From JAGTQI01 sp038868115 (GTDB taxonomy: Archaea > Thermoproteota > Bathyarchaeia > Bathyarchaeales > Bathycorpusculaceae), in NCBI GenBank assembly GCA_038868115.1, contig JAWBXA010000009.1, forward strand, positions 1 to 47,942: a stretch of DNA of 47,942 nucleotides, read 5' to 3'. The notes below the pieces were generated by a model that saw nothing but the letters and a program-made list of their open reading frames with translations, made no database searches and was not told the DNA's origin. This document shows, one piece after another, positions 8,109-15,613 of this stretch. The position numbers and the translations under genes are program-made. The number at the start of each line of letters is the position of its first letter. Position 1 is the first letter of the stretch.

Positions 8109-9232
8109 TTATTTTGATTCTCTGGTTAGTTCTCTATGGACTTTTATTATTCGTTTTAGGATTTCTGATCGGAACTCTCTGACTTTCACGTTTGGAGGGG
8201 TCTTCGCCACCACTAAGACAATGTAATAGTTTTTGTCGCTTTGCTCTTCAACGTAAACCCTAAACTCTTGAAAGTTTTTGCTTAAAGCCTTCCAAAGCTT
8301 AGCCAGCACATTGTCTGGATCGTATTCCACTGGAAACTCGTATCTTACGCGGACAGTTTTTGGCTCTTCCTTCTCCTCCATGACGACGCTGTTGGAGAAA
8401 GCCAAATTGTTGGGGATTTTCACCATCTCACCGCTGTCAGACAAGATTTTAGTGTGGAGAAGCCCTACCTCCATCACAATGCCCCTCAGCGTTGGCATGA
8501 ACTCGTCCCTGCTAAACATTTTATAGGCTGGGAAAGCGACAGCGGAAAGTGGCAAACCACCAGAAATCTTAACTTCTGTTCCTGGTTTAAGGAAGCCTGT
8601 TCCAAGGATGATTAAGCCAGCAAACAAGTTCGCCAATATAGGCTGTAAGCCCAAACCAATTATGAGACCGGAGACGGTGGCACCTGCAACTGCAGTTATG
8701 CCCGTCACCTCAAAAACCGCCAGAATCATAAGNNNNNNNNNNNNNNNNNNNNNNNNNNNNNNNNNNNNNNNNNNNNNNNNNNNNNNNNNNNNNNNNNNNN
8801 NNNNNNNNNNNNNNNNNNNNNNNNNNNNNNNAGGATGATTAAGCCAGCAAACAAGTTCGCCAATATAGGCTGTAAGCCCAAACCAATTATGAGACCGGAG
8901 ACGGTGGCACCTGCAACTGCAGTTATGCCCGTCACCTCAAAAACCGCCAGAATCATAAGTCCAATTACCACGTAACCAACGACAAGGATAACATTTCTTA
9001 TAAGGTATACTTCTCTGCCCAAATGCTTGAGCCTACGGGTAATAACTGAAGCCACTAACTCAAGGGCTAAAGCCCCAAAAACAACAATTGTTATCGCTCT
9101 GATAATGTTGAAGTAGGTTAGGTAAGCCTTGCGGATTTCTTCTGGCAGTATGGCTGGAATGGTTAAAATCCAAAGCAAAACAAGTATGGCGACAGCGAAT
9201 AGAAAGTAGTAGAGCTTCCTTGAAGTCGTCAA
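8109..9232 (-). CDS. MscS-type mechanosensitive ion channel, artificially interrupted by an assembly gap
   Basis: As written, the gene is split by Ns at 8733-8831 and by a duplicated 128-bp segment. Collapsing the duplicate (removing 227 bases) restores one 298-residue frame. The joined protein has three transmembrane segments; the third is the pore helix region (GATVSGLIIGLGLQPILANLFAGLII) followed by the beta domain (GTEVKISG...MVKIPNNLAFSNSV) and a mixed C-terminal domain. This is the MscS plan: an osmotic safety valve in the cytoplasmic membrane. The start at 9232 faces the divergent SPOUT methyltransferase gene about 100 bases away. The break is almost certainly not biological. Confidence 0.9.
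8605..8732. repeat. First copy of 128-bp contig-end duplicate
   Basis: Identical by eye to 8832-8959 and located directly against the run of Ns. It encodes the MscS pore helix in both copies. The length is what is expected when two contigs sharing a k-mer overlap of about 127 are scaffolded without merging. Confidence 0.9.
8733..8831. other. Assembly gap (99 N)
   Basis: A run of 99 undetermined bases. The flanking copies show that the true distance is negative (the contigs overlap), so no sequence is missing here. Confidence 0.97.
8832..8959. repeat. Second copy of 128-bp contig-end duplicate
   Basis: Matches 8605-8732 and begins immediately after the Ns. Joining the two copies keeps the MscS reading frame intact through the LMILAVFEV segment. 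Confidence 0.9.
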
Positions 9233-9333
9233 GACTCATCCCGACATTCACAATAATATATGCTGGCGCATAAAAAGGAAACGTTTGAAAACAGAAACTG
9301 CCATAAATACAAAATGACGACTGTGAACCAGCC

Positions 9334-9948
9334 ATGCAACAAAACACCGCTAAACTAAAATTCGTGATTGAACACCTGGAACAAGAAATTGGAAAGTGGC
9401 TTCTTTACGAGTACATGCACGCCTCTGAAATCGTTGGAAAAAATTGCTTAATCTTCACAAACGTTAAAAAGAAGAGCGACAAAGCAAAACTTTCAAAGCT
9501 TGGAACAGTTGAAGAGAAAAGCGCCGCAGAAATCTTCAACCCGGAAAAAGTCATAATCCTAGACCTAAAAGCCGAACTCCCACTAAAGCCACAAGACTTC
9601 GCTGGAAAAGACGCTGCCATTATTGGAGGAATTTTGGGCGACCACCCGCCGAAAGGCAGAACCAACAAACTCTTAACAAAGCATTTTCCAAAAGCCACTG
9701 TTCGAAACATTGGAAAAGCTCAATTCTCTATAGACGGAGCCATTTACGTGGCGAAACTTGTAAGCGAAGGAAAACCACTAGAAAAAATACCTATCAAGAA
9801 GGGCTTGTCCTTGAGGCTGAATGAGTATGCCGAGGTTTATCTGCCATACACCTATCCACTAAAGGATGGAAAACCAGTCATAAGCCAAAAACTGGTCACG
9901 TACCTGTGCTCAAATGAAATAGTTAAGGATGAAGAAAAACTCCTATAA
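9334..9948 (+). CDS. SFM1-like SPOUT protein arginine methyltransferase (DUF431 family)
   Basis: The 204-residue protein contains GGILGDHPPKGRT at residues 98-110, matching the signature of yeast Sfm1 and its archaeal relatives, and starts with a VIEHLEQEI strand-helix also like that family. Sfm1 is a SPOUT-fold, SAM-dependent enzyme that methylates an arginine of ribosomal protein uS3 in yeast. By analogy the archaeal protein may modify a ribosomal protein, but its target is not shown here. The ATG at 9334 has no strong ribosome site and the preceding 100 bases hold the divergent MscS start. Its last six bases overlap the convergent winged-helix gene. Confidence 0.8.
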   Translation: MQQNTAKLKFVIEHLEQEIGKWLLYEYMHASEIVGKNCLIFTNVKKKSDKAKLSKLGTVEEKSAAEIFNPEKVIILDLKAELPLKPQDFAGKDAAIIGGILGDHPPKGRTNKLLTKHFPKATVRNIGKAQFSIDGAIYVAKLVSEGKPLEKIPIKKGLSLRLNEYAEVYLPYTYPLKDGKPVISQKLVTYLCSNEIVKDEEKLL

Positions 9949-10452
9949 GCCTAATTTAGCCTTAATTCTTGGAAGCCACTCCCTCTGCATCTGCACAATG
10001 CCAAAGCTTGTTATGCGATAGCCGCCCTCGCTCGTTCTTTCGGCTATTTCAACCTTAACAAGCTCGCCGAGGCGTGTGCTTGTAATTTTTGGATTCTTAC
10101 CCAGCTTGGTTTGCAGTTCTTCCCTTGTAAGAACATCTGTTTTCAGCACGCCGAGCCTAAACCCCAGATGGGCGGCTAAGAGGTGCAGTGCCAAAGTCTC
10201 ATTGTCCGTCAACTTTTCCTTCGGAACGAGTAAGTGCGGCATGTTGTCGGCAAAGCCAATCAAACCCTTACAGTCTTCGGCAATCCTCTGCAAGTCAACA
10301 TTCAAAACCAGAGTTTTCGCTATTTGGAAGGCTGAAATAAACTCGCTGAAAAACTTGTTCAGGGCTGTCCAAACCTCTTCGACACTGCCAGAGAAAGTGT
10401 ATTCAGCATCGCCATACTTTACGTGAACCATCAACTGCTGTTGGCTTGTCAA
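9943..10452 (-). CDS. Winged-helix-like paralogue, third gene of tandem trio
   Basis: This 169-residue protein begins with the strand motif MVHVKYGDAEYTF and a helix (EEVWTALNKFFSEF), then a KGLIGF...LLVPKEKLTDNETLALHLLAAH segment shared with the next gene upstream, and ends in a winged-helix-like region (TREELQTKLGKNPKITSTRLGELVKVEI...GYRITSFGIVQM). It overlaps the upstream paralogue by four bases. I know no function for the family. The DNA-binding-like C terminus suggests a regulator or a chromatin-associated adaptor; this is inference. Confidence 0.75.
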   Translation of the reverse strand: MTSQQQLMVHVKYGDAEYTFSGSVEEVWTALNKFFSEFISAFQIAKTLVLNVDLQRIAEDCKGLIGFADNMPHLLVPKEKLTDNETLALHLLAAHLGFRLGVLKTDVLTREELQTKLGKNPKITSTRLGELVKVEIAERTSEGGYRITSFGIVQMQREWLPRIKAKLGL

Positions 10453-10922
10453 ACCATCTTCCCTCTAAGCTTGGCTAAAACATCGTCTTCAATCCATCTT
10501 TCGCCCTGAACAGTCAACTTAAACTCCGGCCTCTTAGGGTCTGGTTTAAAGACTTGTCCACGCTTAACCATCTCGTTGAGGCGGGCTGGAACCATACATT
10601 TTATTCCGCTGGACTCTAGGAGCTTCTGAATTTGAGTGGCCGTATTCTGCCTTCCCTCAGAAGCGTACAAAATAAGCCCAATAGCCTCATAATGGGTAAG
10701 CTTCTCACGGGACACCAGCACAGGCCCCTCCGTTGTAAATTCTATTATGCCTTTCAGCTGAACTGCCGCTGATGAGACAAACTTGCTGGAAACCATGTTT
10801 GAAATATTTTCCACAAAATCCTTAGGAAAAGCCTCCAGCAGGCTTAAAACCTCTTGGGGGTTTTCACCCTCAACAACTATTTCGCCGAAAGAAGTCTTAA
10901 TGTGAACTTTAACCCTTTTCAT
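10449..10922 (-). CDS. Winged-helix-like paralogue, second gene of tandem trio
   Basis: This 157-residue protein opens with VKVHIKTSFGEIVVEG and a helix (NPQEVLSLLEAFPKDF), the same N-terminal module as its neighbours. The middle KGIIEFTTEGPVLVSREKLTHYEAIGLILYA closely parallels the gene at 9943-10452. The C-terminal part looks like a winged helix ending in EFKLTVQGERWI. Overlaps of four bases on each side show the trio is one operon with coupled translation. Function unknown. Confidence 0.75.
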   Translation of the reverse strand: MKRVKVHIKTSFGEIVVEGENPQEVLSLLEAFPKDFVENISNMVSSKFVSSAAVQLKGIIEFTTEGPVLVSREKLTHYEAIGLILYASEGRQNTATQIQKLLESSGIKCMVPARLNEMVKRGQVFKPDPKRPEFKLTVQGERWIEDDVLAKLRGKMV

Positions 10923-11434
10923 GCATTTTCCTCCCTTTGTGCTAAAACCTCCTTTTCGGCTAGGATGTAAACATAACCCTTATCAGTTTTCCAGCGCCTA
11001 ACAACACCCCTCCTCACAAGACCAAGGAGGTCTCCAGCTAAAGTTCGTCCCGGAAAATATAAGTTGTTGGCTCCCAAAGCCGCCTTAAGCTCCGCCAGGG
11101 TTCTTGGACGCCACTTACCCCAGTCGCTTTCAAGAATTTTTAGGACAGCTTCGGTGCAACTCCCCACTTTCGAAATTTTTGGGTACTTCTCCATTGGGGG
11201 TTCCTCCTTAACCGTTGAAACAGGAGTCTTAACGATTACTGTTGCTGCAGTTTTTGGCTTTAGGTTTTCGAAGGCTCTGCTTACTTCTGGCATGAGATTT
11301 GGCAGTTCCCGCACGGTCTTTAGCACGTCGTCCTTTAAACCCTTAACCTCAACCTCATAATCGCCAACCTTAACTCGAAACGAAAACTCTCCTTCTGATG
11401 GTTTTGCCGCCGCCTTTCCACCCAAACCTATCAC
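10919..11434 (-). CDS. Winged-helix-like paralogue, first gene of tandem trio
   Basis: The 171-residue product has the shared module FRVKVGDYEVEVKGLKDDVLKTV near residues 19-41, a Pro/Thr/Val/Lys-rich linker, and a C-terminal winged-helix-like region (CTEAVLKILESDWGKWRPRTLAELKAAL...GRTLAGDLLGLVRRGVV) most like the protein at 7439-7837. The start is GTG at 11434 with AGGTG just upstream. The 110-base gap to the divergent gene at 11547 includes the AT-rich tract GATATATAT (about 11477) suited to a promoter. It leads the three-gene operon. Function not recognised. Confidence 0.75.
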   Translation of the reverse strand: MIGLGGKAAAKPSEGEFSFRVKVGDYEVEVKGLKDDVLKTVRELPNLMPEVSRAFENLKPKTAATVIVKTPVSTVKEEPPMEKYPKISKVGSCTEAVLKILESDWGKWRPRTLAELKAALGANNLYFPGRTLAGDLLGLVRRGVVRRWKTDKGYVYILAEKEVLAQREENA

Positions 11435-11546
11435 ACCTATATGATTGTTGAGTTTTCCTTTTAGAATTTACGCGTTTTGATATATATCGGAGGCGGAAAT
11501 ATTGTATTAAATATTAAGATGCAATATTTAGTAAAGAGGCAAGGCC

Positions 11547-12176
11547 TTGTCAAAAAAGGGAATGGGTGTCTGGATTTTCAGCACACTAACGGCCATATCA
11601 GCAGCCCATCTAATTGACGCGGTGAACGCCCTACTCTTCAACAAACCCATCGTACTCTTACAACTTTATCCAGTGGCAAGAGAAAAGCTTGAGGCAATAA
11701 CGCCACCCATCTACTTCATCTTGAGCGTCACAGCCACATTCATATTGTGGGGCATAACATGTGCCATAGCCTTCCAAAACCCTGTGGAAGCCTTCTTAAA
11801 CAAGGTGCTATCAGACGCCAAAAAACAGAGCATGGTTGAATCCCAACTTTTGGAACAGAAAAGCGAGCTGTTGGACGCCATGAACGAGACCGTTGAAATG
11901 AATAACGAAATCTTATCCCACGTTAAAGATGTAATCTACAACATCAGAGCTGAAGTTAAGGAAATTCAGCCCCTAAAAGAGGGCTTGGAGAAGATTAAGG
12001 CTGAGTTAGGCTACCTGAAAAGGGAGATTAAAAACTTTGAAGAGAAACTCCATTACCCGAAGGTTTGTGTTGCGTGTGGTAAGCCCATCCTTCCGGAGTT
12101 TAAAATCTGCCCATATTGTGGGGAAACCATAAAACCGGTGCAGGAGAAGATCGTTCCTTTAGAAACGTATAGATAA
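11547..12176 (+). CDS. Membrane protein with coiled coil and C-terminal zinc ribbon
   Basis: This 209-residue protein has two transmembrane segments (about 7-31 and 52-76), then a coiled coil (about 95-170) and a zinc ribbon made by C174-x2-C177 and C188-x2-C191. The start is TTG at 11547 after an AGAGGC ribosome site. The plan suggests a membrane-anchored scaffold with the coiled coil and ribbon in the cytoplasm. I do not recognise the family and assign no function. It is convergent with gatE, six bases from its end. Confidence 0.7.
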   Translation: MSKKGMGVWIFSTLTAISAAHLIDAVNALLFNKPIVLLQLYPVAREKLEAITPPIYFILSVTATFILWGITCAIAFQNPVEAFLNKVLSDAKKQSMVESQLLEQKSELLDAMNETVEMNNEILSHVKDVIYNIRAEVKEIQPLKEGLEKIKAELGYLKREIKNFEEKLHYPKVCVACGKPILPEFKICPYCGETIKPVQEKIVPLETYR

Positions 12177-12182
12177 GAAGCC

Positions 12183-14087
12183 CTAAGCTCTTTTCGTCAG
12201 CCTTTGCCTTATTAGCTCGCTGACGGTTTCGGCGTTTGCTCTGCCCCTAACCTCTTTCATGACCATTCCCATGATTATGCCGAAGGCTTTTGCCCCGCCT
12301 TTTTCTATTAAATCCTTGTTTTTGGCTATGGCATCGTCTATGATTTTTTCCAGCTCCTCTTTTGTCAGCGTTTTTAGTCCTAGGCTTTCAATAGCCTCTT
12401 TCACAGTTTTTTCTTCATTTTTTGATAGCCAAGCCACTATGTCCGGAAGCGCTTCCTTGGCGATTTCTCCAGCTCTTAACGCCTTGAAGACTTCTCTTAT
12501 TTTTGTTTCTGAAACTTTTTCAACAGGTATGCCGTCTCGTTTTAGGGCTTTCATGGTTTCTGTTAGGAAGACCGCCACTATTGTTGGCATGACTTTGCTT
12601 TCTTTAGTTATGGTTTCGAAGAGTTCTATGCATTCTGAGTCCATGAGTTGTTTTGCTAATTTCTGGTTTAGGGCGTATTCTCGCATGAGCCTCTCCAGCC
12701 TTTGTTCTGGGAGTTCTGGTAAGCGTTCGCGGACGCGGTTTATGAGCTCCTCTGTAACTTGTATTGGCGGGATGTCCGTTTCTGGGTACATGCGGGCTGC
12801 TCCTGGTCTTGGACGCATATAACGAGTTGTCCCATCCGGGTTTGCGGCTCTGGTTTCTTCTGGCACGCCTTTTATAGCTTCCTTTGCCCTTTCCAAAACC
12901 GCCCTTAAGGCGTCTTCAGCGTTTTCCAACGTATCTGCCACAAAAACCACAGCGTCTTGTTCTTGGGCGCCCACCACCGATTTCAAGGCTTCAACTTCTT
13001 GAAGTGTTATGCCGTATGCTGGAAGCTCGTCGGTGTGGAATATTCCACCAACTCGTCCCCAGAACTTTGCATGGTCAGCCATTTCAGTGCCTAAGCGTAT
13101 ACCGGGCATAAGCTCGCGTTTTAGGAAGCCTCTAAACTTTGAAAGTTTTACGGCTAAAACTACTTGTCCCTTTTCTAGGGCTTTCCGGATTACTTTGCAG
13201 GCAGTTTGACGAAAAACTTCCGTTACGTTGAAAAATTCTTCCTTTAGGGTTTCTGGGGCGGCCCCGGCTTTTCCTAGTTCTTCGCTTATTTTCATTAGGT
13301 TTAGTTGTCTTTGCACCTCGTATTCTACGACCAGTGGGATCAGCTCGAGTTCTTGGACCCCCTTTATTTCAGTTAAGGCTCCGCCGTTTATTGATATATT
13401 TAGGTCTTGGCGTATTGTGCCCAATCCCCGTTTTACCCGTTGGGTGGCTCGGAGAATCTTGCCTATAGCTAGGGCTACTTCTCCGGCTTCTTTGGGCGTG
13501 TTTATGACTGGTGCTGTGGCTATTTCGATTAGCGGTATGCCAAGCCTGTCTATGCGGTAGCGTATGATTGTGCCTTCCTCGCCTGTTTTGCGGGCTGCGT
13601 CTTCTTCTAGGCTTATGTGCTGTATTGGGACTGTTTTTTCGCCCACTTTTATTGTTCCGTTTAGGGCTATGACGCATGTGCGTTGAAAACCCGTTGTGTT
13701 GGAGCCGTCTATGACTGTTTTGCGCATAACGTGAATTTCGTCTACTGGTGTGGCATTCATCATTAAAGCCACTGTTAGGGCTATTTCTAAGGCTTCCATG
13801 TTCAGCGGGTGGGGTGGCTCCTCATCCATTTCCACTAGGCAAGCGGTCTGCCTATCCGCCTCGTATAGGATTTTTACTCCCTTTTGGAATTCGAAGTAGG
13901 CGGCTGAGTCTATTTGTCCGAGTTCGCTTTGGGTTGGTCTTAAACGCCTTAGGAAGGTAATTTCTGGTTCTTCTTTGAAGAGTTCTGGTTTGCAGCTGCA
14001 GAAAAGTTTTGTCTGCGTCTCTAGTTGCTGGTGGACTTCTAAGCCCACTTTTAAGCCTATTCGCCCATAGTCTATCTGGGTTATCAC
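12183..14087 (-). CDS. gatE: Glu-tRNA(Gln) amidotransferase subunit E
   Basis: GatE is the archaeal tRNA-binding and kinase/transamidase subunit that converts Glu-tRNA(Gln) to Gln-tRNA(Gln). The 634-residue length and order fit: an N-terminal GatB-like cradle (LKVGLEVHQQL near residues 12-22, the GSNTTGFQRT motif), an AspRS-like insertion, and a C-terminal YqeY-like tail. The start is GTG; the TAG stop of gatD overlaps it by one base (TAGTG), so the two subunits are made together in equal amounts. Presence of GatDE indicates no direct glutaminyl-tRNA synthetase route. Confidence 0.95.
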   Translation of the reverse strand: MITQIDYGRIGLKVGLEVHQQLETQTKLFCSCKPELFKEEPEITFLRRLRPTQSELGQIDSAAYFEFQKGVKILYEADRQTACLVEMDEEPPHPLNMEALEIALTVALMMNATPVDEIHVMRKTVIDGSNTTGFQRTCVIALNGTIKVGEKTVPIQHISLEEDAARKTGEEGTIIRYRIDRLGIPLIEIATAPVINTPKEAGEVALAIGKILRATQRVKRGLGTIRQDLNISINGGALTEIKGVQELELIPLVVEYEVQRQLNLMKISEELGKAGAAPETLKEEFFNVTEVFRQTACKVIRKALEKGQVVLAVKLSKFRGFLKRELMPGIRLGTEMADHAKFWGRVGGIFHTDELPAYGITLQEVEALKSVVGAQEQDAVVFVADTLENAEDALRAVLERAKEAIKGVPEETRAANPDGTTRYMRPRPGAARMYPETDIPPIQVTEELINRVRERLPELPEQRLERLMREYALNQKLAKQLMDSECIELFETITKESKVMPTIVAVFLTETMKALKRDGIPVEKVSETKIREVFKALRAGEIAKEALPDIVAWLSKNEEKTVKEAIESLGLKTLTKEELEKIIDDAIAKNKDLIEKGGAKAFGIIMGMVMKEVRGRANAETVSELIRQRLTKRA

Positions 14088-15448
14088 TATCTGGCTTCCT
14101 CCCTCATTTCCTCGTGGAGTGTTCGCGTGGAGAATTCTCCGGCAATGTTAGTTTTCAAAAGCTTTTTTGCCTCTTCTGGGTTGTCGGTCTGTCCGAATAT
14201 CCACATGAGCTTGACTGTGGCTGTTTCCGCCAGCATATCCTCCAGCGGTATTACGCCAAGAGCCAGCAGGTCTCTGCCAGTGTCATAGACGTTCATGTTT
14301 ACTCGTCCCCAAATGCACTGGGAAGCCATAGCCACCAGCACGCCCTTCTCAACAGCCCGCTTTATTGGCTGAAAAAGGCGATTTGAGACATGCCCCAAGC
14401 CGGTGCCTTCAAGGACTATTGCCTTATAGCCTTTATCCACATGCCAGTCTATTATGGCTGGGTCCATGCCAGGATAAAACTTGATGAGGGCGACTTTGTC
14501 GCTGAAGTTTGGCTTAACAATGGGCTTCCGCTTTGGGTCTCGCCTCTGATAGTCTTCGGTGAGCATGACTATGCGGTTTTCTTCGATTTTGGCTAGAGGC
14601 TGGGCGTTTACTGATTTGAAGGCGTCGCGGCGGCTTGTGTGGCACTTGCGGACTTTGGTGCCGCGATGAAGAACTATGGCTGTGTCAGAAATTGTTTCAT
14701 GCATGGCTACGGCGACTTCTGCGAAGGGTGCCTTGGCAGCAACTAAAACAGCACCCGTCAAGTTTGTGGCTGCGTCTGAACTAGGGCGGTCGGCTGAACG
14801 CTGAGAACCAACAAAAATTACCGGGGCCGGAAGATTTTGTAACGCGAAGCTTAGAGCTGCAGCCGAATAACCCATAGTGTCTGTTCCATGGGCTATGACA
14901 ACGCCGTCCACACCATCCGCGATTTTTTCCGCTACCGTCTTCGTCATCTCCGCCCAATGGGCTGGCGTAATGTTTTCGCTGTAGAGGCTGAAGAGTATCC
15001 GTGCATCTATGCGGGCTATGTTGGCTAGTTCTGGAACAACGCTGTATAGGTCGCTGGCTGTTAAGGCTGGACGAACAGCACCAGTACGATAATCCACACG
15101 ACTGGCAATGGTGCCGCCAGTACTAATAATGGAGACCTTTGGCAAAGCTGGATTCTGCTCTGGCAATGGTGGAGCCACAAAGGCTGGTTTTTCGCCTTTC
15201 CCAATTTTCTCCACTTTAGCGTCTGGGGTTAGGCGAACACCAATGTTGTAGCCGCTCCGCAACTTGATGACAATATGCTTGTCATTGCCATACTCAGAAC
15301 GAGGAATAAGAATACCCTCAAAAACCTGACCACCCCTAACAATGCGAATAAAATCGCCAACCTCAGCACCAGCCCTCCTAATAACCTCCAAAGCCAAACC
15401 ACGATAACCAAAAAACTTTTCTTTTTCATTCATTTTAATCTCAAACAT
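14087..15448 (-). CDS. gatD: Glu-tRNA(Gln) amidotransferase subunit D (asparaginase-like)
   Basis: GatD releases ammonia from glutamine or asparagine for GatE. After an N-terminal SH3-like domain of about 85 residues comes an L-asparaginase fold with the nucleophile region IISTGGTIASRVDY (Thr110/Thr113 area) and the second active-site motif VVIAHGTDTMGYSAAAL (residues 183-199). Length (453) is normal. The gene is first in a two-gene operon and ends in TAG, one of several ordinary TAG stops in this window. Confidence 0.95.
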   Translation of the reverse strand: MFEIKMNEKEKFFGYRGLALEVIRRAGAEVGDFIRIVRGGQVFEGILIPRSEYGNDKHIVIKLRSGYNIGVRLTPDAKVEKIGKGEKPAFVAPPLPEQNPALPKVSIISTGGTIASRVDYRTGAVRPALTASDLYSVVPELANIARIDARILFSLYSENITPAHWAEMTKTVAEKIADGVDGVVIAHGTDTMGYSAAALSFALQNLPAPVIFVGSQRSADRPSSDAATNLTGAVLVAAKAPFAEVAVAMHETISDTAIVLHRGTKVRKCHTSRRDAFKSVNAQPLAKIEENRIVMLTEDYQRRDPKRKPIVKPNFSDKVALIKFYPGMDPAIIDWHVDKGYKAIVLEGTGLGHVSNRLFQPIKRAVEKGVLVAMASQCIWGRVNMNVYDTGRDLLALGVIPLEDMLAETATVKLMWIFGQTDNPEEAKKLLKTNIAGEFSTRTLHEEMREEAR

Positions 15449-15613
15449 TTGAAGTTTGAGAAGGCTAATATGTTTTTTTATAAGAAAAAGAAATCAGCAC
15501 TCATATATTAGTTAGGTAAAATTTTAGTCCTCTAAAACTCTTTCCTTCCTCCTTCTAATACTCTCGCTCTACGGTTATTGTTCTCTTCGCCAGTATTTTT
15601 TATAAATTTAAAA

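Noticed and set aside
8605..8959. Direct repeat of 128 bp as a genuine tandem duplication or mobile element end
   Set aside because: The copies abut a run of Ns, are identical, and merging them restores one reading frame; this is a contig-overlap artefact.
12259..13960. Long frames opposite gatE
   Set aside because: They are antisense shadows of a clearly conserved gene with low-complexity Ser/Phe-rich products.
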